Assembly: GCF_000011005.1 (NCBI RefSeq)
Contig: NC_013665.1
Span: 620,001 to 684,000, forward strand
Origin: Methanocella paludicola SANAE
GTDB lineage: Archaea; Halobacteriota; Methanocellia; Methanocellales; Methanocellaceae
DNA: 64,000 bases
Direction: 5' to 3'
Shown here one piece after another: positions 1-8,927 of the stretch (the first letter of the stretch is position 1; each line of letters opens with the position of its first letter). The notes beneath the pieces were generated by a model, which saw only the letters and a list, made by a program, of their open reading frames with translations, was not told the DNA's origin and made no database searches. The position numbers and the translations under genes are program-made.

Positions 1-271
1 CATACGATCGGACATCGGGGATAACGCTACGCAATTGCGGGATCGTGTCAGGGTTCGTGCCATTCGTCACGTTGACCGTCGTAAGGATGATCGGCAGGCC
101 AAAATTCTTCGCGATCTTCGTGAGCGCGACCACGTTGTTGATCATCTGCTGCCTGTCCATCGATTTCGTAGTGAAAATTTGTGGCGGCTGATAGTCGATG
201 ATGACCAGCACAGAATTCTTAGGCGTAAGGAGGTGATCCTCCTCCTGGTTTCGTATAGGTAAAGACGTCAT
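1..271 (-). CDS. Isochorismatase-like cysteine hydrolase, N-terminal part (cut by window edge)
   Basis: The 90 visible residues show the first core strand VLVIIDYQPPQ, whose Asp matches the conserved Asp of the cysteine-hydrolase triad, followed by the strand LPIILTTVN typical of the isochorismatase-like fold. The catalytic Lys and Cys would lie beyond the left edge, so activity and substrate cannot be judged. The start at 271 is chosen because GGAGG lies five bases before the ATG. Codons 13-19 carry a stretch matching the anti-Shine-Dalgarno end of 16S rRNA (see findings). It could equally be a nicotinamidase-like or unassigned family member. Confidence 0.8.
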   Translation of the reverse strand, partial: MTSLPIRNQEEDHLLTPKNSVLVIIDYQPPQIFTTKSMDRQQMINNVVALTKIAKNFGLPIILTTVNVTNGTNPDTIPQLRSVIPDVRSY

Positions 272-428
272 GGTATCCTCCATTAGGTGATTGACCGTGT
301 AAAATTACACGCCCATTTACGTCTATTTAGCATTTTTAAATAACAAATTGCGTAAAGCAGCGTAAGGCCGATATTGAGCTTTAAAGAAATCGAAAAATAA
401 AAAAGATGAGGAATGTAAGGTCGTAACC

Positions 429-2084
429 TTACATGCCCATGTCGCCCATGTCGCCCATGCCGGGAGGCATGCCGCCGGGGCCGCCACGGCCGCCAGACAG
501 CTTGCTCGCGGCGATGACGTCGTCGATCCTCAGGATCATGACGGCCGCCTCGGAGGCGCCGCTGATTGCCTGGGTCTTGACGCGGAGAGGCTCGACAACT
601 CCTTCCTTCTTCATGTCCACGGCTTCGCCGGTGAACACGTTGATGCCGAAGTTCTTGCCGTCCTTGTTCTTGCCCTCGTGCTTGCTCCTCAGGTCGACCA
701 GCGTGTCGATCGGGTCCAGGCCCGCGTTCTCGGCGAGAGTCCTGGGGATGATCTCCATGGATTCAGCGAATGCCTCGATGGCAAGCTGTTCCCTGCCGCC
801 GACGGTGGACGCGAACTCCTTAAGGCGCAGTGCCAGCTCGACTTCAGTGGAGCCGCCGCCAGCGACGTACTTCTTGTCCTCGACGACGACGCCGACAACC
901 CTAAGCGCATCGTGCACGGCCCTCTCGAGCTCGTCGACGACGTGCTCAGTTCCGCCCTTGAGTATCAGGCTGACCGCCTTCGGGTCCTTGCACTGCTCGA
1001 CGAAGATCATGTTCTCGTCGCCGATCTTGCGTTCCTCTACGAGGCCCGCGACGCCGAGGTCGTCCTTCGCTAATTCGTCGATGCTGTTGCTGACCTTGGC
1101 GCCCGTCGCCTTGGCGAGCTTCTTGAGATCGGACTCTTTTACTCTCCGGGCTGCCATGATGCCGTTCTTGGCCAGGTAGTGCTGGACGAGGTCGTCAACG
1201 CCCTTCTGGCAGAACACGACGTTCGCGCCGGTGGCCTTGATCTTGTCGACCATGGTCTTCAGCATCTTCTCTTCCTGGTCCAGGAAGCTCTGGAGCTGGT
1301 CCGGGCTGGTGATCTCGATCTTTGCGTCGATCTCGGTCTTCTCGATCTCTAATGGCGTATCAAGTAACGCGATCTTCGCGTTCTTTACAGTCTTCGGCAT
1401 GTTCGGGTGGATCCTTTCCTTGTCGATGACCAGGCCCTGGATAAGCTCGGAGTCGCCGATGGTGCCGCCGACCTTCTTCTCGACCTTGATATCGTCGACG
1501 TCGACCTTGCCGTCCTCGTCAACGACTGCCTTGATAGACCTGACGCACAGGTCCGCGAGCTTCTCGCCCGCGGCCTCGGCGCCCTTGCCGGACATCGCCG
1601 TGATGGCGAACTTCTTGAGCAGGCCCTCGTCCTTGAGGGTGACCGGGTAAGCCAGCGAGTCGAGGATCTCCCTCGCCTTTGACGCCGCTTCCCTGTAGCC
1701 CGCCGCGATGACGGTCGGGTGGACGTCCTGGTCGAGCAGGTTCTCGGACCTCTTCAGTAATTCGCCGGCTAATACGACCGCGGTCGTCGTGCCGTCGCCC
1801 ACTTCATCGTCCTGGGTCTTGGCGATCTCGACGATCATCTTCGCCGCCGGGTGCTCGATGTCCATTTCCTTTAATATAGTGACTCCATCGTTCGTTATGA
1901 CGACGTCGCCGAGCGAGTCTACGAGCATCTTGTCCATGCCCTTCGGACCCAGAGTGGTCCTGACCGCCTCAGCCACGGCCCTCGCGGCCATGAGGTTCAT
2001 GCCCTGAGCGTCGCGGCCCCTTGTCCTGCTGGAGCCTTCCTTCAGAATTATAATCGGTTGGCCTCCTTGAGTTTGCTGTGCCAA
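429..2084 (-). CDS. Thermosome subunit (group II chaperonin), copy 1
   Basis: This is a 551-residue ATP-dependent protein-folding chaperonin subunit that assembles into the two-ring cytosolic thermosome. The N-terminus has [12 protein letters not shown] and the ATP-binding GDGTTTAVV motif, the equatorial and apical domains follow in normal order, and the tail is the Gly/Met-rich end usual for thermosomes. The start is a TTG seven bases after a strong AAGGAGGT site. A TATA-like element lies about 60 bases upstream. It is transcribed alone. A second subunit gene with very similar sequence lies at 28625-30292, so mixed rings are likely. Confidence 0.97.
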   Translation of the reverse strand: MAQQTQGGQPIIILKEGSSRTRGRDAQGMNLMAARAVAEAVRTTLGPKGMDKMLVDSLGDVVITNDGVTILKEMDIEHPAAKMIVEIAKTQDDEVGDGTTTAVVLAGELLKRSENLLDQDVHPTVIAAGYREAASKAREILDSLAYPVTLKDEGLLKKFAITAMSGKGAEAAGEKLADLCVRSIKAVVDEDGKVDVDDIKVEKKVGGTIGDSELIQGLVIDKERIHPNMPKTVKNAKIALLDTPLEIEKTEIDAKIEITSPDQLQSFLDQEEKMLKTMVDKIKATGANVVFCQKGVDDLVQHYLAKNGIMAARRVKESDLKKLAKATGAKVSNSIDELAKDDLGVAGLVEERKIGDENMIFVEQCKDPKAVSLILKGGTEHVVDELERAVHDALRVVGVVVEDKKYVAGGGSTEVELALRLKEFASTVGGREQLAIEAFAESMEIIPRTLAENAGLDPIDTLVDLRSKHEGKNKDGKNFGINVFTGEAVDMKKEGVVEPLRVKTQAISGASEAAVMILRIDDVIAASKLSGGRGGPGGMPPGMGDMGDMGM

Positions 2085-2143
2085 TTCAAAACCTCCTTAC
2101 TAATAGTACAATTGGGAATTTCAGGTATTATGTGGTTACACTT

Positions 2144-2153
2144 CTATATATAT
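2144..2153 (-). promoter_or_regulatory. TATA box of thermosome gene 1
   Basis: On the minus strand an A/T-only TATA element lies about 60 bases upstream of the TTG start at 2084. That leaves a leader of roughly 35 bases containing the AAGGAGGT ribosome-binding site. Confidence 0.6.
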
Positions 2154-2233
2154 TTTGCGTTTTTTGCCCAAATATTGCATATCATTTTATTTTTATAATC
2201 ACCTTATGCATGGCTCGTTTTTCGTACCGGCCG

Positions 2234-2539
2234 CTATTCGACCGTTACGTGGAGAATAAATTCCGGAGAAGGCTTTGACCAGGGCCTTATGAGATTGAAA
2301 ATAAGCTCGCATTCGCCCGTTCCCGCCGCAGTGAATAGCCAGTACCGCTCCCCGAGGCCGTTATACTTTGCCGGCCCCTTCTCGACATAGATGTCCTCGA
2401 TGAAGCGCAGGCAGGGGCAGCTTCCCTCCACGAGACTCCACATGTAGCCCGAGACCTGGCTCTCGGGCAGGCGGACTTCCAGCACGTCCCTTAAACTGAG
2501 CCCGATATGCTTACCATTATCCGTAAAAGTCGCGCGCAT
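2234..2539 (-). CDS. Chagasin-like (I42 family) cysteine protease inhibitor
   Basis: This 101-residue protein has the three loop signatures of chagasin-type inhibitors in order: a degenerate NPTTG.W loop (VSGYMW), a Gly-rich loop (AAGTGECEL), and the RPW loop (NLIRPW). Known members block papain-like cysteine proteases by inserting these loops into the active site. No signal peptide is visible, so an intracellular target is possible. The ATG at 2539 is preferred over upstream in-frame codons because those would overlap the divergent promoter it shares with the gene at 2595. The target protease is unknown. Confidence 0.72.
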   Translation of the reverse strand: MRATFTDNGKHIGLSLRDVLEVRLPESQVSGYMWSLVEGSCPCLRFIEDIYVEKGPAKYNGLGERYWLFTAAGTGECELIFNLIRPWSKPSPEFILHVTVE

Positions 2540-2594
2540 CCATAATACAGTAGCATAAAAGTTCTTATAATAAGTCGCTCCATTTCTGCACGTC
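2540..2594. promoter_or_regulatory. Divergent promoter region, inhibitor gene / PAPS-reductase-like gene
   Basis: This 55-base A/T-rich gap separates two divergent starts. It contains overlapping TATA-like stretches (CATAAAAG, TTATAATAAG) readable on either strand at distances that would give short or no leaders. Confidence 0.45.
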
Positions 2595-4493
2595 ATGAGC
2601 CGCCAGGTGTATCTCGGGAAGCTGACGCTTTACTGGTGCGATACGTGCAACGTGCCCGTGCTCGGGAAGAAGTGTGCCCGGTGCGGGGCGCCGACCCGTT
2701 ACGTCGACTGCACGCCGCCCGGCGATATCCGCCCCGCCTTCCCGTTCGACGTCGAGCTGATAAACAAGACGATCGAGGAGAGCTTCGGCCATCCTGATCT
2801 GATCCCGGCGGACAAATTAGTCGTGCTCAACAAGGCGCCCTACGAGGACCGGCTCGACGAGATTTTCGTCGACGGCCGCATGTTCGGCGCACTACGTTTT
2901 GACCCTTATCGATTACGATGGATGTTCATGCCCCGGGCCTTTGCGGCGAAGCAGATGAACCTGGCCAGGGGCCATGCCACGAAGGGCTTCGTTATCGCCG
3001 ATAAGGGCGCGGAAAAGCCCCTTCTGGGCAGCTCCAATATGCTCGGCCCGGGCGTGGTCGACTGCGATGAGAACATCCAGGTCGACGACGAGGTCGTCGT
3101 TTTCCTGGAGGGCAGGCCCATCGCCGTGGGCCGTGCCAAGATGACCGGCGCCGACATGAAGGAGCGCAAAAAGGGCGTCGCCGTTAAAGTGAGGTGGAAC
3201 GGCTACGACGACCACCCCGTGCTCAATGGCGGCCAGACGTGGCAGGACGCCGTGGACGCCAATCGAGAGTACTTAATGAGCATCGAGGGCGAGGCCATCG
3301 GGTTCGCTAAAAAGGTGGCCGGCCAGTACAGATTACCCGTCACAGTATCATACTCGGGCGGCAAGGACAGCCTGGCAACGCTCCTCCTCGTGAGGAAGGC
3401 GCTGCCGGACTTCGACGTGTTGTACATCAACACGGGGCTCGAGTTCCCCGAGACCACGCAGAACGTCCACGACGTCGTAGCGCAATACGGCCTCAGGCTC
3501 AAGACGGCTAAGGCCGGTTCCTTCTGGGACGCGGCGCCGAGCTTAGGGCCGCCCTCCGTGGAAGCCCGCTGGTGCTGCAAGGTCTGCAAGCTCGGGCCCA
3601 TCACCGATCTTATTGAAAATAATTATTCAGACGGGTGCCTGACTTTTATCGGCCAGCGGCGCTACGAGTCCGAAGTACGTGCTAAAAGCCAGCGCATCTG
3701 GCAGAACCCGTGGGTGGGCAACCAGGTGAGCGCCTCGCCCATCCAGCACTGGACCGCCCTGCATATCTGGCTTTACTTATTCAGGGAAAAAGCGCCATAT
3801 AACCCGCTTTACGGGCGCGGCTTCGACCGCATCGGCTGCTGGCTCTGCCCGAGCGCGAGCCTGGCGGACTACGAGTTCGTCAAGTCCCAGTACCCCGAGA
3901 TGTGGGCTCGCTGGGAAGCGTTCCTTATCGATTATGGTAAAAAGGTCGGCTACCCGGCCGAGTACGTGAAGTACGGCCTGTGGCGCTGGAGGCGCCTGCC
4001 CAGACAATGGGAAGAGCTCCGGAAGGCGCTGGGCATCGAGCTCACGGCGCCCGCGGAGGCCTCTGGCGACCTGAGCTTCACTATGGTCGCCGGATACCGG
4101 CCCTGTAAAGACGGCTCGGCCACGGCGGAGGGCAATTTTAACATGCCCCTCGACATGGGGCGCATCGAAGGATACTTGCGCCCCATCGGCGAAGTCAGGG
4201 ATGCCGAAGGCATGCTCTTCGTCACGAGGGACGGCGCAAGCCTCCAGGTATATGCCACCGGCACTGTCGTCGCCCGGGCAAAAGATAAAGAGGCCGCAGC
4301 AGCCCTCATGAGCCTGGCCGAGAAGTCCATTCGCCGGGGCATGCTCTGCGTCGGATGCGGGGTCTGCGTGGGCGCCTGCCCCATAAATGCTATAACCAAA
4401 GAGAGCCAGAGAGTAACGGTCAGCGAGGCCTGCACCGCGTGCGGCGAATGCGTCGACAGGTGCCCGCTCGTCAAGTTCAAGAGGGAAGCATGA
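2595..4493 (+). CDS. PAPS-reductase-like protein with Zn ribbon, PUA-like and ferredoxin domains
   Basis: This 632-residue multidomain protein has, in order: a CxxC...CxxC zinc ribbon (residues 15-30), a PUA-like region (about 120-195), and an adenine-nucleotide alpha-hydrolase domain with the PP-loop SGGKDS (254-259) and a Cys cluster (C327, C328, C331, C415, C418). A two-cluster ferredoxin domain (CVGCGVCVGACP and CTACGECVDRCP) ends the protein. Archaeal members are annotated as phosphoadenylylsulfate reductases, but the PUA-like domain suggests RNA binding, so a role in sulfur transfer or tRNA thiolation is also plausible. It overlaps hisH by four bases (ATGA). Confidence 0.85.
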   Translation: MSRQVYLGKLTLYWCDTCNVPVLGKKCARCGAPTRYVDCTPPGDIRPAFPFDVELINKTIEESFGHPDLIPADKLVVLNKAPYEDRLDEIFVDGRMFGALRFDPYRLRWMFMPRAFAAKQMNLARGHATKGFVIADKGAEKPLLGSSNMLGPGVVDCDENIQVDDEVVVFLEGRPIAVGRAKMTGADMKERKKGVAVKVRWNGYDDHPVLNGGQTWQDAVDANREYLMSIEGEAIGFAKKVAGQYRLPVTVSYSGGKDSLATLLLVRKALPDFDVLYINTGLEFPETTQNVHDVVAQYGLRLKTAKAGSFWDAAPSLGPPSVEARWCCKVCKLGPITDLIENNYSDGCLTFIGQRRYESEVRAKSQRIWQNPWVGNQVSASPIQHWTALHIWLYLFREKAPYNPLYGRGFDRIGCWLCPSASLADYEFVKSQYPEMWARWEAFLIDYGKKVGYPAEYVKYGLWRWRRLPRQWEELRKALGIELTAPAEASGDLSFTMVAGYRPCKDGSATAEGNFNMPLDMGRIEGYLRPIGEVRDAEGMLFVTRDGASLQVYATGTVVARAKDKEAAAALMSLAEKSIRRGMLCVGCGVCVGACPINAITKESQRVTVSEACTACGECVDRCPLVKFKREA

Positions 4494-5092
4494 TCGCCAT
4501 TATTGACTACGGCGTTGGAAACCTGAGGAGCGTTGAGAAGGGGTTCGCCTACGTAGGAGTGACCGCGAAGGTCACGGGCGATCCTTCGGTTATTGATGCG
4601 GCCGACGCCATCGTGCTCCCCGGCGTGGGCGCGTTCGAGAGCGGGATGAGGCACTTCGAGCCGCTCAGGAAAGCCGTGCTTGGCCGGGTCGACGCCGGCG
4701 TGCCGCTGCTGGGCGTGTGCCTGGGGATGCAGATGCTGTATGAGGAAAGCGAGGAGAACGGCCTGCATAAGGGACTGGGCCTGGTAAAGGGCCGCATCAC
4801 GCGGTTCTCGAACGGCCTCAAAGTGCCCCACATGGGCTGGAACTCGCTCGATATAAAGAAACAGCACCCGCTGCTGGACGGCATAAAGAATAATTCGTTC
4901 GTCTATTTCGTGCACTCGTACAAGGCCCCGGCCGGCGAGAACACGGTCGCTTCAGCCGAATACGGCGGGGAGTTCACTGCCGTCGTGTCGGGGGACAGGC
5001 CCAACGTAGTGGGCACCCAGTTCCACCCGGAGAAGAGCGGGGACACGGGGCTGCGTATGTTAAAAAATTTTTCCGATTGCATAAAACGGTGA
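4490..5092 (+). CDS. hisH: Imidazole glycerol phosphate synthase, glutaminase subunit
   Basis: This 200-residue class I glutamine amidotransferase supplies ammonia to HisF for ring closure in histidine synthesis. The nucleophile elbow GVCLGMQML contains the catalytic Cys, and the C-terminal GTQFHPEKSG contains the catalytic His and Glu. The ATG at 4490 overlaps the stop of the upstream gene, which fits translational coupling. HisF is not in this window. hisD lies far away at 58199-59470, so the his genes are scattered. Confidence 0.95.
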   Translation: MIAIIDYGVGNLRSVEKGFAYVGVTAKVTGDPSVIDAADAIVLPGVGAFESGMRHFEPLRKAVLGRVDAGVPLLGVCLGMQMLYEESEENGLHKGLGLVKGRITRFSNGLKVPHMGWNSLDIKKQHPLLDGIKNNSFVYFVHSYKAPAGENTVASAEYGGEFTAVVSGDRPNVVGTQFHPEKSGDTGLRMLKNFSDCIKR

Positions 5093-5097
5093 GCTGA

Positions 5098-5544
5098 ATG
5101 GACTTTTTAAAGACGATCGACGGGCTGCTCTCAAGGGTATACGCCGACTACATGAAGCTGGGGAAATATTTTGCCGTCGGCGCCGTGGGGACCATTGCAG
5201 AATGGTCGCTGTACTCCGGCCTGATCGTCTTCACGCTGCTCGACTACCGGGTGGCGACGGCCGCGGCCTACTTCCTGGGAATGATCATCAACTACACGCT
5301 GAACCGCTATTTCACGTTCAACAGCACCTATAAGAAGATACACGTCCAGTTCGCCTCCTTCGCCGCCATCGCGCTCATCGGCCTCGGCATCCAGGAGCTC
5401 GTCATGATCGGCGTGATCGGCTATCTGTTCAATAACACGACTTCCGATTCGATACAGATAATCTCGAAGGTCATAGCGACCTTCGTCGGCTTCGTATGGA
5501 CCTTCATCGCGAATAAAAAGATCACTTTCAAGGTCTTCCAGTAA
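5098..5544 (+). CDS. GtrA family membrane protein
   Basis: This 148-residue protein has four predicted transmembrane helices and the family signatures KYFAVGAVGT near the N-terminus and FLGMIINYTLNRYFTF in the middle. GtrA-type proteins are linked to transfer of lipid-bound sugars across the membrane for surface glycosylation. It starts five bases after hisH, preceded by GGTGAGCTGA, so it probably shares that transcript. Its own substrate is unknown. Confidence 0.85.
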   Translation: MDFLKTIDGLLSRVYADYMKLGKYFAVGAVGTIAEWSLYSGLIVFTLLDYRVATAAAYFLGMIINYTLNRYFTFNSTYKKIHVQFASFAAIALIGLGIQELVMIGVIGYLFNNTTSDSIQIISKVIATFVGFVWTFIANKKITFKVFQ

Positions 5545-5549
5545 GGCGC

Positions 5550-6200
5550 TCAGGCCTTATCTTTTTCTGTCGAGCCCATGAGGACGGAGGATGCGACCTC
5601 GAAGATGGCTTTTACTATGAGGTAGGAGCCGCCAACGAGAAAAATGTAATAATAGGGCACCTGAACGGCCAGCGACAGGCCCGTCGCGACGATGAGCGCC
5701 ATGTCATTCCTGGTGAGGAAGGCGATGACCTTCTCCATGGCGTTCGGGTTGACCTCCGCCGAGTCCATCTCGATGACGATGTTGCCCTTCTGGAATATCT
5801 TGATGAGGCTGGACTCCTCGGATATGAGAATGGCTGTAGCTTGAGGGAGGCTGCTGGTGATCCCCGCTGCCGCCGCGTGGCGGGTACCGTAGCCCGGGAG
5901 CGTGGTCGACTTCAGCACGCGTGCGCCGAACGCGACAAGCTCGCCCGTCGGGGTAATGATGACGGAGCCGTCGATCGTGGCCAGCTTTTCCACGACAACG
6001 TTCATACCCTGCTCCGTGAGCACCGAATTCGAGGTGATCTGGGGATAGTGAGTCTCGTACAGGCCGTCGACGTCACGGCGCTCGGCGATGATGATCAGGC
6101 TGCCCTCGCCGCTCCTCGATATGCTCTTCGCTATGCTGAGGACGGCGTTCATGACCATCTCTTCCTGGCCCCGCAATTCAATCGGCGTCTGCGAACTCAC
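5550..6200 (-). CDS. DisA_N/DacZ-like diadenylate cyclase homologue, motif-deviant
   Basis: This 216-residue protein matches the diadenylate cyclase (DAC) domain, which makes cyclic di-AMP from two ATP. The recognisable elements are DGSVIITPTGELVAFGARV (residues 77-95), GTRHAAAAG (105-113) and ISEESSLIKIF (126-136). Two hydrophobic segments near residues 168-205 suggest C-terminal membrane anchoring. In active DAC enzymes the motifs read DGA and RHR. Here they read DGS (77-79) and RHA (107-109), so catalysis is not certain. It is transcribed divergently from the glycosyltransferase at 6400. Confidence 0.78.
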   Translation of the reverse strand: MSSQTPIELRGQEEMVMNAVLSIAKSISRSGEGSLIIIAERRDVDGLYETHYPQITSNSVLTEQGMNVVVEKLATIDGSVIITPTGELVAFGARVLKSTTLPGYGTRHAAAAGITSSLPQATAILISEESSLIKIFQKGNIVIEMDSAEVNPNAMEKVIAFLTRNDMALIVATGLSLAVQVPYYYIFLVGGSYLIVKAIFEVASSVLMGSTEKDKA

Positions 6201-6399
6201 TTTTCAGGCCTCTGCGGCTCAAAGCCGCTTTTCTTATTTTAGCATTTATGCTAGAAATACTTGTATACCGGACAGTATATGAATGTCCTGCAAGCCCCCG
6301 CCAGTAAGACCATATGATTACTAGGGTATATAACTTATGATTTAGCGGCTTATATAGCAAGTCAAATTAAATAGTATAAGAGCGTTGACGGTCGATAAT

Positions 6400-7719
6400 A
6401 TGAAAAACAAGCTGGTATTCGCAGGCGTAGTACTGGTGCTCTTCATGATGGGAGCTGCTGCGGGGAGCGTGGTCTATTATGCCCTTTTCCTGGCATCCTG
6501 GCTTAACCGGACGGTCATTTACGAATGGATGCCGTCCCTGCTCTTATTAATATTGATCGTACTGGCGGGAGTTACCGGCTATTTCACCTGGCGGTTCATC
6601 CGGCAGTGCCGCTACCAGGAGATGCCCGAGATCCAAAGCGATCAGATACTCCCGCTCACGATCATCGTGCCGGCGCTCAACGAGGCACGGGACATCGAGC
6701 AGTGCGTGGAAAGCCTGATGGCGGCCGAGTACCCGACGGAAAAGCTGGAGGTCATCATCGCCCACGAGGTGCCGCCGAAATGTACCGACACCACGCCCGA
6801 GATCGCAAAAAAGCTTGCGGAGCGGTATAGGAACGTTAAAGCCGTCCCGAACCGGGACGGCCACCGTGGCTCGAAGGCGGGAGCTATCAATAATTGCCTG
6901 AGCCAGGCGAAGGGCGAGATCATAGGCATCTACGATGCCGACCATATCGTTGCGAAGGACGCCCTGCTGCGGGCTTCCGCACAGTTCGCGACCAGCCCCG
7001 GCCTGGCCTGCCTGGGCGGCAAGGTCATCGTCCGGAACGTGAACTATAACTGGTTCACGGCCCTCGTGGGGAACGAGTCCGCCGTCATCAATAATTTTTC
7101 CAGGTACGTCTCCCAGCTTTTCACAGGCCAGCACATGGTCTACGGCTCGAACCTTTTCATAAGGAAGGACGTGCTCGAGAAGATCGGCGGCTTCGACGAG
7201 TCCAGCCTCACGGAGGACTGCGACCTGGGCATGAAGCTCATGCAGAGTAACTACGGCATGAGTATGGACTACTCGATCAAAAGCTATGAGCAGCCGGCCA
7301 TCACGTTCATGGACTGGTGGAACCAGCGCGTGCGCTGGACGTGGGGGGGCATCAGCGTGCTGAAGAAGTACGCGAAGGGCGGCAGCAGCTGGAGCAAGGT
7401 CCGCACGTTCCTCATGTACTCGCTGGGCACGACCGGCATCCTGTTCAGCATCGTTCTCCTGGGGTTCGTGGCCTTCATGCTCTTTATGGGCGTGCTCACG
7501 CCGGTCATCCTGCTGATCATCGTCGTCCCGCTGTCGGTCCTTTTTGCCGCCGAATCGATCGTGGACTTTTGCGAGGGCCACGGCAGCGTCATCGACATGG
7601 TCATATCCATATTCATCCGCCCGTTCATCATCTACGTCTACTCGCTCGTGGGCGTGTACGCGCTCGTCATGGACGCGCTGAGCCGTGAGCGTGTATGGTA
7701 CACTAGCCAGCGTATATAA
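6400..7719 (+). CDS. Membrane-bound family 2 glycosyltransferase
   Basis: About 439 residues. Two N-terminal transmembrane helices are followed by a GT-A catalytic domain with PLTIIVPALNEARD, the DxD-type IYDADH, the TED motif (SSLTEDCDLG) and the QxxRW motif (NQRVRWTWGG). Further membrane helices follow. This is the architecture of processive or polyprenol-linked GT2 enzymes such as BcsA-like synthases. ATG 6400 is preferred to the in-frame TTG at 6385, and neither has a clear ribosome-binding site. The sugar and acceptor are unknown. Confidence 0.88.
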   Translation: MKNKLVFAGVVLVLFMMGAAAGSVVYYALFLASWLNRTVIYEWMPSLLLLILIVLAGVTGYFTWRFIRQCRYQEMPEIQSDQILPLTIIVPALNEARDIEQCVESLMAAEYPTEKLEVIIAHEVPPKCTDTTPEIAKKLAERYRNVKAVPNRDGHRGSKAGAINNCLSQAKGEIIGIYDADHIVAKDALLRASAQFATSPGLACLGGKVIVRNVNYNWFTALVGNESAVINNFSRYVSQLFTGQHMVYGSNLFIRKDVLEKIGGFDESSLTEDCDLGMKLMQSNYGMSMDYSIKSYEQPAITFMDWWNQRVRWTWGGISVLKKYAKGGSSWSKVRTFLMYSLGTTGILFSIVLLGFVAFMLFMGVLTPVILLIIVVPLSVLFAAESIVDFCEGHGSVIDMVISIFIRPFIIYVYSLVGVYALVMDALSRERVWYTSQRI

Positions 7720-7722
7720 AAG

Positions 7723-7851
7723 TCATTTCTTCTCTTTAGCGCCGGGCTTTTTCTTTTGCCCTCCTTCGGCTTCCCGCTTTTCCCTGCGGGTGCACTTGCG
7801 CTCTCCGCATGGTCCTATGCCCAGCGGCCCGGTCCCGTCACGTCCCGGCAT
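7723..7851 (-). CDS. Small basic protein with DUF5320-like N-terminus
   Basis: A 42-residue open frame starts MPGRDGTGPLGIGPCGERKC and ends in a Lys/Arg-rich tail. The opening resembles the MPxGDGTGPxGxGP start of small DUF5320-type proteins. AGAGG lies a few bases before the ATG, and a TATA-like GGTATAAGTG lies about 25 bases upstream. The two Cys could bind metal. The frame is convergent with the glycosyltransferase gene, whose stop is three bases away. No function is known. Confidence 0.6.
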   Translation of the reverse strand: MPGRDGTGPLGIGPCGERKCTRREKREAEGGQKKKPGAKEKK

Positions 7852-7947
7852 AAATGCCTCTGATCACACTTATACCTGCAATGATTTCTGCTTTATCCCC
7901 GGAGTATACTTTTTGCCTGAAATACTGCTATCTTTATTGGTGGACTC

Positions 7948-8433
7948 ATGTACAGGTCGATGCTGGGTAACGTGCGTCAGGGCAGTAAGGCCCCGATGTT
8001 CAGCGCCCTGGACGTGCGGGGCGACATGTTCGATACGCGGGCGTATCTGGGTAGGAGCAACCTCGTTCTGTTCTTCTACCGGGGCTACTGGTGTGCCACT
8101 TGCAGAGAGGAGCTTTTGGGCCTGAAGGGCGAGTATCAGCGCATCTCCACGCAGGACTCGGAGGTAGTTGCCATTTCAAAGGACAGCATAGACGAGGCCA
8201 AGAACATGGCAGTGAATCTCCAGTTGCCATACAAGGTGATAAGCGACCCCGATCACCATATCATCGACATGTACGATGTCTATGACAGTGAGAACGAGAC
8301 GGCTTTCATCACGCTGTTCCTCATCGATAAGGCCGGAGTCGTGCGTTATAAGCGCTCCATCGCAGGGCTCGAGGACGTCATGCCCGCCACCGAGATCGTT
8401 AATAAATTAAAAAATCTGGGTTCTGCGTTCTAG
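7948..8433 (+). CDS. Peroxiredoxin-like (AhpC/TSA) protein
   Basis: This 161-residue protein has the thioredoxin fold of the AhpC/TSA and PrxQ group: APMFSALDVRG, then FFYRGYWCATCREEL with C49 and C52, then VVAISKDS and SDPDHHIIDMY. The CxxC spacing suits a thiol peroxidase or thioredoxin-like reductant that detoxifies peroxides in an anaerobe. GGTGG lies just before the ATG. It converges with dut, overlapping its end by four bases. Confidence 0.85.
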   Translation: MYRSMLGNVRQGSKAPMFSALDVRGDMFDTRAYLGRSNLVLFFYRGYWCATCREELLGLKGEYQRISTQDSEVVAISKDSIDEAKNMAVNLQLPYKVISDPDHHIIDMYDVYDSENETAFITLFLIDKAGVVRYKRSIAGLEDVMPATEIVNKLKNLGSAF

Positions 8434-8927
8434 ACGTTCTCGTTCATGTACCGCCCGCTGTAGCCTTCCTGGCCGGACTCGAGCCTCATGAAGAGCAACT
8501 GTATTATCCGGGCGCTTTTTTTAATGCGGAAGCCGCCCTGGTTGTATACGACGAGAAGCGCCTCGCTGCGGCCCCGGTATCCGGCGTCCCAGACGGCCGT
8601 GTGCACGCTCACGCCCATCCTCAGGAGGCTGGACCTCGGGAGGCCTATGGCACAGACATCCTTCGGGATGGACACGACCTCGTTGAAGACCACTTTATAA
8701 CATCCGGGCGCCAGTAATAGCCACCCGTCCCTGCCCCACTCCAGGGGCTTTGTCGAGGGCAAAGCCCGGTCGTCGTTGGAAAAGCCGATGCCGCCGGCGC
8801 CTTCGAAGGCCTCGATCTTTCCGGCGGTGAGCTCAAAGCCGTTCGGCTGTACCTGCGCCTGCGCGTCGACGGCGCCCTCGACCAGCGAGTCAAGGAGTTT
8901 TATAAGTTCTGTCTTTCCGAGGATCAT
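8430..8927 (-). CDS. dut: dUTPase / dCTP deaminase family enzyme
   Basis: This 165-residue protein matches archaeal dUTP diphosphatase, which hydrolyses dUTP to dUMP and keeps uracil out of DNA. The conserved segments are GLPRSSLLRMGV, WDAGYRGRSE, and the C-terminal ARIIQLLF...GYSGRY substrate-closing tail. The related dCTP deaminases share these motifs, so bifunctionality is not excluded. Its start overlaps the end of trmO by 38 bases in another frame, which implies coupled translation. Confidence 0.85.
   Translation of the reverse strand: MILGKTELIKLLDSLVEGAVDAQAQVQPNGFELTAGKIEAFEGAGGIGFSNDDRALPSTKPLEWGRDGWLLLAPGCYKVVFNEVVSIPKDVCAIGLPRSSLLRMGVSVHTAVWDAGYRGRSEALLVVYNQGGFRIKKSARIIQLLFMRLESGQEGYSGRYMNENV

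Noticed and set aside
433-1179. Long open frame antisense to thermosome 1
   Set aside because: It is a mirror of GC-rich codon use in the real gene, with no ribosome-binding site or recognisable protein. Similar frames antisense to thermosome 2 are rejected for the same reason.
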